Assembly (NCBI GenBank): GCA_045534165.1
Contig: JAZSJD010000036.1
Span: 1 to 55,592, forward strand
From: SIG575 sp045534165
Lineage (GTDB): Bacteria; Bacillota; Clostridia; Oscillospirales; Acutalibacteraceae
DNA: 55,592 bases
Direction: 5' to 3'
Shown here: positions 32,373 to 41,958 of the stretch, piece by piece
How the letters are laid out: each line of letters opens with the position of its first letter
How positions within the stretch are numbered: position 1 is the first letter of the stretch
The notes under the pieces: model-generated
What the model saw: the letters and a program-made list of their open reading frames with translations, nothing else
Database searches by the model: none
What the model was told of the DNA's origin: nothing
Program-made: the position numbers and the translations under genes

Positions 32373-33462
32373 AAATTATTTCAGATAAAATTGTGTTTGA
32401 AAGGAGAAAACCATTTTTGGTGAATTTCAACTTTTCTTCATCATAATCCATAAGTTTCATATCAATAAATTTTTGAGAATTCTTTAAAATGTTTTCAAAA
32501 TATTCGTTGCCGAATTTTTTGGAAACTTCTTCTTTTGAAATGCCTTTTGTCAGCCTTAATTTAAGCATTGCATATTCGCTGAAACTTCCGCCATCTCCGT
32601 CAGGAATAACTGAAAGTGGATTTTTTAAATACTCCTCAAAATTTCTTGAATGATAAAATCTTTTTCCGTTTATAAATGAGTGAGCAGCAGGACCAAAGCC
32701 TAAATATTCCTCATCGTTCCAATATTTCAGGTTGTGTCTGCTTTCAAAACCGGGTTTGGAAAAATTTGAAATTTCGTATTGATAAAAACCGTTGCTTTCA
32801 AGGAAATCAATTGTTTTTTCATACATATCGCAAACAACATCTTCGTCAGGCAAAGGTAATTCTTGCTGACGTCTGTAAAACAAAGTTTTTTCTTCGATTT
32901 TCAAAATATAAGTGCTGATGTGTGTTACATCACAATCGATGACAAATCTAAGAGTTTTTTCAAGGCTTTCAAGCGTTTGTTCAGGAACTCCCAACATTAC
33001 ATCAAGTGAAATGTTTTCTATGCCGTATTTTTTGCAAAGTTCAATATCATTTTTGATTTTTTCACCGGAAGAAAATCTGCCTAAAAATTTTCTTTCTTCA
33101 TCAATGGAAGATTGAAGTCCCATCGAGATTCTGTTAACACCTGCATCGGCAAAAGTTTTTATTAAATTTTCATCGCAGCTTGAGGGATTAACCTCAACAG
33201 TAATTTCTCCATCTGAACAGTTAAACTGTTTCCTTGCGTTTTCAATGAGGTTTTTCAGCCTATCATTTCCGAAAACGGAAGGTGTACCGCCACCAAGGTA
33301 AATTGTATCTGCAGTGATATTTTTGCAATTTAAAATTTCCTTGTTCAACGCATCCAGATATAAATCCTTTTTTTCTTCACTGCCCCTCATTGAATAAAAA
33401 TCACAGTAGGGACATTTTGTTCGGCAAAAGGGGATGTGAATATAAACACCTGCTTTAATCAT
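32371..33462 (-). CDS. hemW: HemW-type radical SAM heme chaperone
   Basis: 363-residue radical-SAM protein, long annotated as oxygen-independent coproporphyrinogen oxidase but known in other bacteria as HemW, which binds and inserts heme. Signature YIHIPFCRTKCPYCDFYSM carries the CxxxCxxC cluster site; other family blocks are TIYLGGGTPSVFG, VEVNPSSCDE, NRISMGLQS, ISLDVMLGVPEQT and EYLGFGPAAHSF. The second substrate-specific features of true HemN are absent. The start overlaps the propeller-protein stop by four bases. Confidence 0.93.
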   Translation of the reverse strand: MIKAGVYIHIPFCRTKCPYCDFYSMRGSEEKKDLYLDALNKEILNCKNITADTIYLGGGTPSVFGNDRLKNLIENARKQFNCSDGEITVEVNPSSCDENLIKTFADAGVNRISMGLQSSIDEERKFLGRFSSGEKIKNDIELCKKYGIENISLDVMLGVPEQTLESLEKTLRFVIDCDVTHISTYILKIEEKTLFYRRQQELPLPDEDVVCDMYEKTIDFLESNGFYQYEISNFSKPGFESRHNLKYWNDEEYLGFGPAAHSFINGKRFYHSRNFEEYLKNPLSVIPDGDGGSFSEYAMLKLRLTKGISKEEVSKKFGNEYFENILKNSQKFIDMKLMDYDEEKLKFTKNGFLLSNTILSEII

Positions 33463-35150
33463 ACAAGTTTTATTCCTCTGATAAGTTGATTTCTAAGGCC
33501 GAGCACAAGCATATCGTTATACACAGCAGGGGAAGCTTCTATAAGACTTCCGGGAGTGATTTTTCTGATAAGTTCACCGGTTTTTGCATCAAGCATTACA
33601 AGTTCGCCTGAAACGTCAGCGTTGATAACAACACTTTTACCATCTTTACCTGTTACAACTATGGGAGAAGACCAGGTATATCCTGAACCATCATAATACC
33701 ATACCTGTTCACCGGTATCTTTTTTTATTGCAGCTATTCCACCATCATATCTGTTAGGATAATGAGCGAGGGGAACATAGATTAAATCTGCACAATCATT
33801 TTTACCTAAAGCAATTGTGCCCTGAACACCGCCTGAAAGGTCGGTGACAGTTGAACAGTTGAAATTCTGTTTCCATACAATTTCACCGTTTTTGGCATCA
33901 ATTTTGAAAACAGGAATATCACCACGTCCGCCTCTTTGTGTCCAGTGCAATGATGTAGAAATGTAAATATAAACATTGTCGCCCTCTCTTTCAAGAACGG
34001 GAGAACAGTTTGTATCGTCAACAACATCCTGCATCCAGATAACTTCAAGAGTTTTCATGTCAATACAATAGAGATAACCTCCGTTATCTGCGATATACAT
34101 ATACTGTCCGAAAATAACAGGGCTTGTTTCAAATCCGTACCAATAATTCGATGAATTGCTACGGGAAGTTTTAACTCTGAGTTTAACAGGTTCATCAGGG
34201 TTAATTGTCATAGTACCGTTAACTTTATCGTAATTTGAATTAAGACGGATTAAATAGATAAGACCGTTTTCGCAAGGATAAACGAGAGTGTCTGTTTCAG
34301 CAGAAACAAGTGCAGATGAGTCAAAAGCACACCATGGTCTGAAAGAAACAGAATCAACACCTGAATATTCTTTGGCAATTGTACAGTCAATAAGGTTGAT
34401 AATAAACATTTTCGGTGCTGTTCCTCGTGGGTTGTAATCGCCTGCACCAACATACATTAAAGGATATCCTCTCGGGTCAAGTGCGCCTGCACCCTTAAAT
34501 GTGAAACCTAAAGAAATTGCATCTCTTGTGGGAGTTCCGTCTTCCAGGTCAAGGAAATAAATTGTTCCCGACATTGTGGCATAAATTACTTCAACAAGGT
34601 CTGCTTTAGCTTTCTTTTCGGGGTAGAGATTCATATTATTTCTTGTCTGTTCATCCCATTTTACAATAAGGGGTTGTCCTGTCCAACCACTACCTGTCCA
34701 GGCAGGGTAACCTGAACCGCTTGGCAATGTGCCGGTAGTAACTTGCCAACAATCTTCAAAGTTTTTTGTTGCAAGGTCAGCATTTCCGAAAACTGCACTA
34801 TCACGGAAGTTGTTTCCCCTGAATGTGATAATTCCCTCAAGCTGAGAGTATGAATTGTCAAAACCGAAATCAAACTGATTGGAATTGAATTTTTCAATTT
34901 TTGTGTTTCCTGAAAAAATTTCTGTTTTCAAACCGAAATTTTCAGGTTTTGTATTTTCTGTTGCATAAGCAGTAAAAGAGAATGGTTTCTCCTGAGGTTC
35001 TGTGTGGATTTCAGATACATTTCCCTGCTCGGTTTCTGTTTCTACAGTAATATTTTCACGACCAAAAAAGCTGATTAAAGTGAAAGCCACAGCAATTACA
35101 GCAACAACAGCAGTGACAATGACAATTATATTTTTCTTTTCTTTTTTCAA
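33459..35150 (-). CDS. Membrane-anchored PQQ-type beta-propeller protein
   Basis: A 563-residue protein with an N-terminal transmembrane anchor (IIVIVTAVVAVIAVAFTLIS) and an extracytoplasmic linker, then repeated PQQ-like propeller blades such as GTIYFLDLEDGTPTRDA, GGYLYCIDMKTLEVIWMQD, FKIDAKNGEIVWKQNF, AAIKKDTGEQVWYYDG and VMLDAKTGELIRKI. Such BamB-like propellers usually serve as binding scaffolds; no catalytic residues are evident. TTG start at 35150 with AAAGGA 11 bases upstream. Only about 33 bases separate it from the glnA terminator, so it may depend on read-through from glnA. Coupled to hemW by a four-base overlap. Confidence 0.85.
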   Translation of the reverse strand: MKKEKKNIIVIVTAVVAVIAVAFTLISFFGRENITVETETEQGNVSEIHTEPQEKPFSFTAYATENTKPENFGLKTEIFSGNTKIEKFNSNQFDFGFDNSYSQLEGIITFRGNNFRDSAVFGNADLATKNFEDCWQVTTGTLPSGSGYPAWTGSGWTGQPLIVKWDEQTRNNMNLYPEKKAKADLVEVIYATMSGTIYFLDLEDGTPTRDAISLGFTFKGAGALDPRGYPLMYVGAGDYNPRGTAPKMFIINLIDCTIAKEYSGVDSVSFRPWCAFDSSALVSAETDTLVYPCENGLIYLIRLNSNYDKVNGTMTINPDEPVKLRVKTSRSNSSNYWYGFETSPVIFGQYMYIADNGGYLYCIDMKTLEVIWMQDVVDDTNCSPVLEREGDNVYIYISTSLHWTQRGGRGDIPVFKIDAKNGEIVWKQNFNCSTVTDLSGGVQGTIALGKNDCADLIYVPLAHYPNRYDGGIAAIKKDTGEQVWYYDGSGYTWSSPIVVTGKDGKSVVINADVSGELVMLDAKTGELIRKITPGSLIEASPAVYNDMLVLGLRNQLIRGIKLV

Positions 35151-35183
35151 AATACTGTGCGTCCTTTCCGTATTACACGTTAA

Positions 35184-35214
35184 AAAGCAGCCGAAAAAAT
35201 TTATCAGCTGCTTT
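35184..35214 (-). terminator. Intrinsic terminator after glnA
   Basis: Minus-strand stem AAAGCAGC/GCTGCTTT (35214-35207, 35191-35184) with a 15-base loop, then TTTTT on the minus strand; shortness of the stem suggests it may leak into the propeller gene. Confidence 0.7.
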
Positions 35215-35219
35215 GCTTT

Positions 35220-36539
35220 TTAATATTTAATGAGGTACTTGTTAATTTCCCACTGAGAAACCATAAGGCTGTATTCCTGCCATTCGGCTTTTTTACCTTC
35301 GATATATTTTTCAAAAACATGGTTGCCCACAGTTTCACGGACAAAAGAATCAGCAATACTTTCCTTAATAGCTTCTTCAAGTGATTTGGGAAGAGTTTCA
35401 ATGTTGTTTTCTTTTAATTCTTCGTCTGTCATATCGTAAAGATTTGCGTAAGTGGGGTCAACAGGTTTCAACTTTCTTTTGATTCCGTCAAGTCCTGCTG
35501 CAAGGCAGAGTGCCATTTCAAGATAAGGGTTGCAGGACGGGTCGGGACTTCTCAGCTCAACACGTGTTGCATTACCTCTTGCAGAGGGGATTCTTAAAAG
35601 ACTGCTTCTGTTACTTACACTCCATGAAATGTAAACGGGAGCTTCATATCCCGGAACAAGACGTTTATATGAATTAACAAGGGGGTTTGCAAAACTTGTG
35701 ATACCCTTTATATGTTCCATAATGCCTGCAATAAAAGCATAAGCATCATCGCTTAAACCAAGTTCATCATCAGGGTTGTAGAAAGCATTTTTACCGTCTT
35801 TGAAAAGAGACATATTTGTATGCATACCTGAACCGCAGATTCCGAAAACAGGTTTGGGCATAAATGTTGCATGAAGACCGTGTTTTTCGGCAATTGTTTT
35901 AACAACGTATTTGAAAGTAACAACATCATCTGCAATATGAAGAACTTCGCCGAAACGGAAGCCGATTTCGTGCTGACCGTCTGCACATTCATGGTGAGCT
36001 GCTTCAATTTCAAAACCGATTTTTTCCAGAGCAAGGCAGATGTCACGACGACAGTTTTCGCCAAGGTCAATTGGACCTAAATCAAAATATCCTGCTTTGT
36101 CTGCTGTTTTTGTTGTGGGATTTCCGTTTTCGTCACGTTTGAAAAGGAAAAATTCACATTCAGGGCCAACATTAAAGCTGTAACCCATATCTTCTGCTTC
36201 TTTAATAACTTTTTTGAGAACGTTTCTCGGGTCGCCCATAAAGGGTGTTCCGTCTGTTGAGTATACGTCACAGATCATTCTTGCAGTATCGGGACACCAG
36301 GGGAAAATTGCAAAGGTGTCCATATCAGGTTTAAGGTACATATCTGATTCGTCAATTCTTACAAAACCTTCAATTGAGGAACCGTCAAACATACATTCTC
36401 CGTCAAGAGCTTTTTTAAGTTGCTTGACTGTGATTGCAACATTCTTAGGTGTGCCGAAAACATCAGTGAATTGAAGTCGCACAAATTCAACATTTTTTTC
36501 TTCTGCAATGCGGAGTATATCTTCTTTTGTGTATCCCAT
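35220..36539 (-). CDS. glnA: Glutamine synthetase type I
   Basis: Makes glutamine from glutamate, ammonia and ATP. 439 residues of the Bacillus/Clostridium GSI type (about 440 residues): VEFVRLQFTDVFGTPKNVAI, ECMFDGSSIEGFVRI, the metal-site EIEAAHHECADGQHEI, GSGMHTNMSLF, and the substrate/ATP block ARGNATRVELRSPDPSCNPY. The region around the usual adenylylation tyrosine reads ANLYDMTDEELKENN, as in Firmicute enzymes. Own promoter on the minus strand; no regulatory RNA is seen in its short leader. Confidence 0.97.
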   Translation of the reverse strand: MGYTKEDILRIAEEKNVEFVRLQFTDVFGTPKNVAITVKQLKKALDGECMFDGSSIEGFVRIDESDMYLKPDMDTFAIFPWCPDTARMICDVYSTDGTPFMGDPRNVLKKVIKEAEDMGYSFNVGPECEFFLFKRDENGNPTTKTADKAGYFDLGPIDLGENCRRDICLALEKIGFEIEAAHHECADGQHEIGFRFGEVLHIADDVVTFKYVVKTIAEKHGLHATFMPKPVFGICGSGMHTNMSLFKDGKNAFYNPDDELGLSDDAYAFIAGIMEHIKGITSFANPLVNSYKRLVPGYEAPVYISWSVSNRSSLLRIPSARGNATRVELRSPDPSCNPYLEMALCLAAGLDGIKRKLKPVDPTYANLYDMTDEELKENNIETLPKSLEEAIKESIADSFVRETVGNHVFEKYIEGKKAEWQEYSLMVSQWEINKYLIKY

Positions 36540-36579
36540 AAATACGGTTCCTTTCTCTATTTTTCTGCATTTCTATGCT

Positions 36580-36607
36580 ATTATACCATACGGGTGTTTT
36601 TTGTCAA
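36580..36607 (-). promoter_or_regulatory. Promoter of glnA
   Basis: Minus strand: perfect TTGACA (36607-36602), 16-bp spacer, perfect TATAAT (36585-36580); about 40 bases upstream of the ATG. Confidence 0.75.
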
Positions 36608-36704
36608 TTAATAAAAATCACGTAACTTTAAAGATTATTATAATAATATTAGTGACTATTACATATAATTCACAATTTTATAAGAAATTTTGTAATATAA
36701 ACAC

Positions 36705-36733
36705 TTTAAATTTGTATTATAATATGTTATAAT
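36705..36733 (+). promoter_or_regulatory. Promoter of the mreB-leuS operon
   Basis: TTTAAA (36705-36710), 17-bp spacer, TATAAT (36728-36733), upstream of the lipoprotein gene that starts an 11 kb run of closely spaced genes. Confidence 0.5.
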
Positions 36734-36777
36734 ATTCAGATGAATATTGTAATTTTTATTATGAGTGGAAGTGGGCG

Positions 36778-37461
36778 GTGAAACGGAGAATGACAAAAAA
36801 ATTTATATCGTTTCTTCTGCTTTTCGTTTTTGTGTTTTTAATGTTTTGCGGATGCGGTTCAACACGGACAGAAGCAGAAATAACTGCTCAGGTTAAGCAG
36901 GCATCAGACGTGAAGGGGAATAAATATTCCGTAGTTTTAGGTGATGATGGTTTTTTGTTCCTGGGAAAAGGACAAACACTTGCAATAGCTGTTAATGATG
37001 AAAACGGAAAACCCGGGAAAAATTTTAAAGGTGAATATGTGACAAACACAGTTAAATTTCCGGGTATATTAACAGTGGATGATGAACTTCATACTAAGTT
37101 TTACAGAATGGAAGTTCCTGAAAAATGGAAAAACAAAAGTGATGACCTTTTTAAAATAGAGTTTGTAAAAGGTGATGCAAAAGCAGAAATAACTGTTAAC
37201 GAAAGGTTTTCAATGACAGTTGATGAATGTCTGAAAGAAGTTGAAGAGTTAACTTCTATTATAGGCGAAACTCAGAAATCAGACGTCAGCTTTGATTTCG
37301 GACAAAGTAAAAAAATAGAAGTAGAAAAAAGATTGGTTTTATATGTTTTCAGTGCAGAGGGTAAAACCTATTACGTGAAATGTATGGCTGATGAAAGTCT
37401 TTTTGAAGAAATTGATTTTGAAACAATTGTAAATACGATAAAGTTCAGAAAGGGAGAATAA
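36778..37461 (+). CDS. Probable lipoprotein preceding mreB, function unknown
   Basis: 227 residues with a lipoprotein-like signal peptide (FISFLLLFVFVFLMFCGCGS; the second Cys fits the lipid site, though Phe at -3 is unusual). The mature part holds KYSVVLGDDGFLFLGKGQTL and a beta-rich domain ending EEIDFETIVNTIKFRK. No family is recognised. Its gene ends three bases before mreB, so it is expressed with the cell-shape genes and may act in the envelope. GTG at 36778 is taken as start (GTGGAAG upstream); ATG at 36790 is an alternative. Confidence 0.75.
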   Translation: MKRRMTKKFISFLLLFVFVFLMFCGCGSTRTEAEITAQVKQASDVKGNKYSVVLGDDGFLFLGKGQTLAIAVNDENGKPGKNFKGEYVTNTVKFPGILTVDDELHTKFYRMEVPEKWKNKSDDLFKIEFVKGDAKAEITVNERFSMTVDECLKEVEELTSIIGETQKSDVSFDFGQSKKIEVEKRLVLYVFSAEGKTYYVKCMADESLFEEIDFETIVNTIKFRKGE

Positions 37462-37464
37462 ATT

Positions 37465-38457
37465 ATGTTGTTTACTCAGGAAGTTGGTATAGACCTCGGA
37501 ACAGCTAATACGCTTGTTTTTGTTAAGGGAAAGGGAATAGTAATAAGAGAACCTTCTGTTGTTGCAGTTGATGAACGTTCAAATCCACCTAAGGTAGTTG
37601 CGGTAGGAACAGAAGCAAAAGAAATGATAGGCAGAACTCCCGGTTCGATTGTAGCTGTCCGTCCTCTTAAAGATGGTGTTATTGCAGATTTTGATATCAC
37701 TTCAGATATGCTTAAGGAATTTATCCGCCGTGCTATCAGCGGGTCTCCTTTTTCAAGAGCAAAAGTAAGAATCTGCATTCCTTCAGGTGTTACAAGTGTT
37801 GAAAGAAGAGCTGTTCACGATGCTGCAAGAAGTGCGGGCGCAAAATACGTAAGTCTTATTGAAGAACCTATGGCAGCGGCAATCGGCGCAGGTCTTCCTG
37901 TAAGAGAAGCTAAAGGAAGCCTTGTTGTTGATATCGGTGGCGGTACAGCAGAAGTTGCTGTTATTTCACTTGGCGATATTGTAACTTCAAGGTCTGCAAG
38001 ATGTGCAGGTGACAAATTGGATGAAGCAATCATTGCACATATCAGAAAAAAATATAATGTACTTATCGGTGAAAGAACTGCAGAAGAAATTAAAATCAAT
38101 ATCGGTTCAGCTTATCCTTACGAAAACGAAGGTACAATGACTGTTAAGGGAAGAAGTCAGATTGACGGTTTGCCCAAGGTTGTTGAAATTTCAGCTGATG
38201 AAATCCGTGAGGCACTTGCTGATTCTGTAAGCCTTATTGTTGAAGCAATCCGTTCAACTCTGGAAAAAACACCTCCTGAGCTGGCAAGCGATATTATCGA
38301 CAACGGAATTATGCTCACAGGTGGCGGAGCTCTTCTCAGAGGACTTGATAAACTTATTGCGATTGAAACAAAAATGCCTGTTCATATAGCAGAAAATCCT
38401 CTTGATTGTGTTGTGAACGGAACAGGAATCAGTCTGGAATCAAATACTCTTAAATAA
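37465..38457 (+). CDS. mreB: Rod shape-determining protein MreB
   Basis: Bacterial actin that guides lateral wall synthesis by the elongasome. 330 residues with the actin-fold phosphate and nucleotide motifs: VGIDLGTANTLVFVKGKG, IPSGVTSVERRAV, LIEEPMAAAIGAGLPV, LVVDIGGGTAEVAVISLG and the C-terminal IMLTGGGALLRGLDKLI. Normal length. Followed by mreC after 21 bases. Confidence 0.97.
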   Translation: MLFTQEVGIDLGTANTLVFVKGKGIVIREPSVVAVDERSNPPKVVAVGTEAKEMIGRTPGSIVAVRPLKDGVIADFDITSDMLKEFIRRAISGSPFSRAKVRICIPSGVTSVERRAVHDAARSAGAKYVSLIEEPMAAAIGAGLPVREAKGSLVVDIGGGTAEVAVISLGDIVTSRSARCAGDKLDEAIIAHIRKKYNVLIGERTAEEIKINIGSAYPYENEGTMTVKGRSQIDGLPKVVEISADEIREALADSVSLIVEAIRSTLEKTPPELASDIIDNGIMLTGGGALLRGLDKLIAIETKMPVHIAENPLDCVVNGTGISLESNTLK

Positions 38458-38478
38458 AATCCGAAAGGAAGCCTGAAA

Positions 38479-39333
38479 ATGGGAGAATTTTTCAGAAGTA
38501 AAAAATTTAAAATTCTTGCCTGTGTTGTGGGAGCACTTATGGTGGGCTCATTCTTTGCGGCAATTTCTCATAACGGAACTTCTTTCGGTTCATCTGTTCT
38601 GAGCGCTGTGTTTTCTCCGATAGAGAAACTTTCAACGCTTGTTTCTGAAAAAACGAAAGATTTTTCGGTTAATTTCCGTTCATCTGCTTCTTATGCAGAC
38701 AGAATAAAAGAACTTGAAGAAGAAGTGGAAAAATATCAGTTGCAACTGGTAGAATACGAGGAAGCTAAGCAGAAACTTGCTGTTTATGAGGAGTTTCTTG
38801 ATATAAAAGAAGAGAACCCAGATTACGTTTTTGAAGATGCTCAGATTATAGCAAGAGATTCTGCAGATATGTATTATTCTTTTGTTATTGCAAAAGGTAC
38901 AACATCAGGCATAGCAGTAAATGACCCCGTAATCTACGGAAAATATCTGATAGGCGTTGTTTCAAGTGTTAAGTTGAACACAGCTGTTGTTAAAACTATT
39001 CTTGACCCGGAAGTTAATGTTGGCGCTTATGATATACAAAGCCGTGAATATGGTTATGTAACAACCAATAACACCATGTCGGCTAAAGGCAAGTGTATTT
39101 TACCCGGCCTTGAAAAAACAACATCAATAACAGGCGGTACAATTATCTGTACTTCAGGAATTGGCGGAATATATCCCAAAGACCTGATTATAGGAACTGT
39201 TGAAGATGTTCTGAACGATACACAGACAGTATCTGTTTATGCAACCATAAACCCCGGTGTAACAATAACAGACCTGCAGGATGTTTTTGTTATCAAAAGT
39301 TTTGACGGACAAGGTGTTACAACCATAGATTAA
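38479..39333 (+). CDS. mreC: Rod shape-determining protein MreC
   Basis: Membrane-anchored elongasome scaffold. 284 residues: N-terminal transmembrane helix (ILACVVGALMVGSFFAAIS), a coiled coil at ~75-110 (ADRIKELEEEVEKYQLQLVE...KLAVYEEFL), then the MreC beta-domain (QIIARDSADMYYSFVIAKGT, GVVSSVKLNTAVVKTILDP, GIGGIYPKDLIIGTVEDV). Order mreB-C-D and length are usual. Confidence 0.95.
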   Translation: MGEFFRSKKFKILACVVGALMVGSFFAAISHNGTSFGSSVLSAVFSPIEKLSTLVSEKTKDFSVNFRSSASYADRIKELEEEVEKYQLQLVEYEEAKQKLAVYEEFLDIKEENPDYVFEDAQIIARDSADMYYSFVIAKGTTSGIAVNDPVIYGKYLIGVVSSVKLNTAVVKTILDPEVNVGAYDIQSREYGYVTTNNTMSAKGKCILPGLEKTTSITGGTIICTSGIGGIYPKDLIIGTVEDVLNDTQTVSVYATINPGVTITDLQDVFVIKSFDGQGVTTID

Positions 39334-39352
39334 TTTATAAAGGTGGTGAAGA

Positions 39353-39868
39353 ATGATGATAAAAGAAAATTTACCTATTTACATAAAAAGATTTTTGCTC
39401 GGAGTTATCATTGTTCTTGCCGCTGTTGTGCAGAATACACCGGATGTTTTTCCGAAAATGTTTTCTGCGAATGCAATGTTGCTTATCCCTGTGGTAGTTT
39501 CAATTGCAATGTTTGAAAGTGAAATTGTAAGTTTGTTTTTCGGACTCGGTGCAGGATTGTTATGGGATGTTGTAGGTGCGCACGGTCACTATTATCATTC
39601 AATCGTGCTTTGCATAGCAGCATTTTTTATTTCAATGCTTATACGCAGAAGAGTAAGAAACACACTCTTCAGTTCAATGATTTTAACTTTCATAACAGTG
39701 TTTATTCACAATACAATTTATTGGATAATGTATGTGCTTATTCCTAATCCTCAGGGTGCAGGCATAGCATATCTCAGTTTTTATTTCCTTTCATGCATTT
39801 ATACAGTTATTGTAGGAATTGTAATTTATTTTATTATCAGACCAATAGAAAAAGCGTTCAGAGTATAA
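39353..39868 (+). CDS. mreD: Rod shape-determining protein MreD
   Basis: 171-residue membrane protein with about five transmembrane helices, matching MreD in size, hydrophobicity and position between mreC and mrdA. Recognisable stretches are VVSIAMFESEIVSLFFGLGA and GLLWDVVGAHGHYYHSIVLC. AAAGGTGG ribosome site. Confidence 0.9.
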   Translation: MMIKENLPIYIKRFLLGVIIVLAAVVQNTPDVFPKMFSANAMLLIPVVVSIAMFESEIVSLFFGLGAGLLWDVVGAHGHYYHSIVLCIAAFFISMLIRRRVRNTLFSSMILTFITVFIHNTIYWIMYVLIPNPQGAGIAYLSFYFLSCIYTVIVGIVIYFIIRPIEKAFRV

Positions 39869-39887
39869 AAGAAAGGAGGCATCCTGA

Positions 39888-41945
39888 TTGCGTAAACTTA
39901 ATAAAAGAGATTATGCTGTAATCGGAATTTTTGCGGCAATTTTTCTTATTTTTGTTTTCAGATTCGGGCATTTTCAGATTATAAATGCAGATGAATACAA
40001 AGATGCAGGAAAAACTGTTTCCTCAAGATCTGTTGTTGTTAAGGCAACAAGAGGAGAAATTCTGGACAGAAACGGATATCCGCTTGTCACAAACCGTCAG
40101 GGAAATGCAGTTATTTTTGATGCCTCTGATAATTTTCCTACTTATGAAAAGCAGGAAGAACGAAATAAAATTATTTTAAAACTCATCAGACTTTTTGAAA
40201 GTGCAGGTGAGGAGTGGGTAGATAATCTGCCCCTTGAAGTGGACGGAAAAGGAAACGTCAGCTTTGAAAAAGACAGAGAAGAAGATATTGCACAGATGAA
40301 AAGCCGTGACAGACTTAATCTTAACAGTTATGCCACAGCAGAAAATTGTCTTGATGCATTGATTGAAAGATACAGTCTGCAGAATTATTCAAAAAGGGAT
40401 GCCTGCAAAATTGCTTCCGTTTGTTATGAAATGTTGCAGAGAAGTTTCAACTCAGCAAATCCATATACTTTTGCTGATGACGTTTCGGACAAGCTTGTTT
40501 CAATCATAAAGGAAAACAGCAGTTCTTTACCGGGTGTGGAAATTGAAATAACAACATACCGTGAATATGCTGACGGAGCAGTTGCTCCCCACATTATCGG
40601 TATGACAGGTTTGATAAGTGCAGAAGAATATGCCGAAAAGAAAGAAACTTACGGTATGACAGACATTATCGGGAAAAACGGTATTGAGCTTGCAATGGAA
40701 AGTTACCTTAAAGGTAAAAATGGTGTAAAGACTTATTATAGCGATGCTTCAGGTAAAACAAGAGTTGAATATACCGTTGCTCCGGAGCAGGGTAACAATA
40801 TTATTCTCACTCTTGACTACAATTTGCAGAAAATCACTCAGGATGCAGTAAGAGATTGCCTCTATTCACTCAAAGGTGATGGTTCACCACCTGCAGGTTC
40901 AGCAGTTGTTATTAAGGTTGACACCGGTGAAGTTCTGGCGGCAGCAACTTATCCTAGCTATGATGTGGAAAATTATAACAAAGATTATGAAGAACTTGCT
41001 GAAAATACAGCAGCACCTTTGTGGAACAGAGCCTTTCTCAGCACATATACCCCCGGTTCTACAATGAAACCTGCAATTTCAATTGCAGGACTTGAAGAAA
41101 AAGTAATTACAAACAGTGATACATCTTATTGCAACAGTACCTACCACTATAAAGATATCACTCTGGGTTGTACACAGGCTCACGGATATACAAATGTGGT
41201 AACTGCGATTTATCACTCCTGTAACATTTTCTTCTATGAACTTGGTGATAAACTGGGTATCACAACAATGAATAAATACAGAAAAACACTTGGTTTCGGT
41301 CAGAAAACAGGTATAGAAATAGAAGAGGCAATAGGTACCCTTGACAGTCCTGCTTATCGTCAGACACTTGGTCAGGAATGGTATCCCGGTTTCACTCTCC
41401 AGTCAGCTATCGGTAATGCCGGCGACCAGGCAACACCTATTCAGCTTGCAAACTATTGCGCAACAATAGCAAATGGCGGCACAAGATATAAGTGTACTCT
41501 TATAAAATCAATAAAATCTTATGATTATGCAACCACGATTCTTGAAAGCGAACCTGTAGTGCTTAATGAAACAGGCATTTCGGCATCATCCTTGAAAAGT
41601 GTTCAGGAAGGTATGCTGAGAGTCGGCACAATCGGTTTCTGCCAGCAGGCATTCAGCTCTCTTTCTGTAACAGCGGCAGCAAAAACAGGTACATCACAGG
41701 TTGAAAAGCTTATTAACGGATCACGAAAAATCTGTAACAACGGTTTCCTGATAACTTATGCACCCTATGAAAACCCTGAAATTGCAGTGTGTGTTGCTCT
41801 TGAAGGTGCAGATTCAGGTGCTTCAGTTGCACCTGTGGCAAGAGATATTTTTGCATATTATTTCAATGAAAACAAAGAAGAAAATAATCCGGGTGAAGAC
41901 CAGACTGTTCAGGACACCCAGACAAATGACGATTTGATACATTAA
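39888..41945 (+). CDS. mrdA: Penicillin-binding protein 2 (elongasome transpeptidase)
   Basis: Class B PBP that crosslinks lateral-wall peptidoglycan. 685 residues: N-terminal membrane helix (YAVIGIFAAIFLIFVFRFG), pedestal region starting VVVKATRGEILDRNGYPLVT, then the transpeptidase domain with STMK (TYTPGSTMKPAISIAG, ~residue 395), SCN (YHSCNIFFYELG) and KTG (AAKTGTSQVEK). A short acidic tail follows (EENNPGEDQTVQDTQTNDD). TTG start at 39888, with AAAGGAGGC upstream. Placement after mreBCD supports the elongation role rather than a divisome PBP3. Confidence 0.94.
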   Translation: MRKLNKRDYAVIGIFAAIFLIFVFRFGHFQIINADEYKDAGKTVSSRSVVVKATRGEILDRNGYPLVTNRQGNAVIFDASDNFPTYEKQEERNKIILKLIRLFESAGEEWVDNLPLEVDGKGNVSFEKDREEDIAQMKSRDRLNLNSYATAENCLDALIERYSLQNYSKRDACKIASVCYEMLQRSFNSANPYTFADDVSDKLVSIIKENSSSLPGVEIEITTYREYADGAVAPHIIGMTGLISAEEYAEKKETYGMTDIIGKNGIELAMESYLKGKNGVKTYYSDASGKTRVEYTVAPEQGNNIILTLDYNLQKITQDAVRDCLYSLKGDGSPPAGSAVVIKVDTGEVLAAATYPSYDVENYNKDYEELAENTAAPLWNRAFLSTYTPGSTMKPAISIAGLEEKVITNSDTSYCNSTYHYKDITLGCTQAHGYTNVVTAIYHSCNIFFYELGDKLGITTMNKYRKTLGFGQKTGIEIEEAIGTLDSPAYRQTLGQEWYPGFTLQSAIGNAGDQATPIQLANYCATIANGGTRYKCTLIKSIKSYDYATTILESEPVVLNETGISASSLKSVQEGMLRVGTIGFCQQAFSSLSVTAAAKTGTSQVEKLINGSRKICNNGFLITYAPYENPEIAVCVALEGADSGASVAPVARDIFAYYFNENKEENNPGEDQTVQDTQTNDDLIH

Positions 41946-41958
41946 GGAGATTTTTTCA

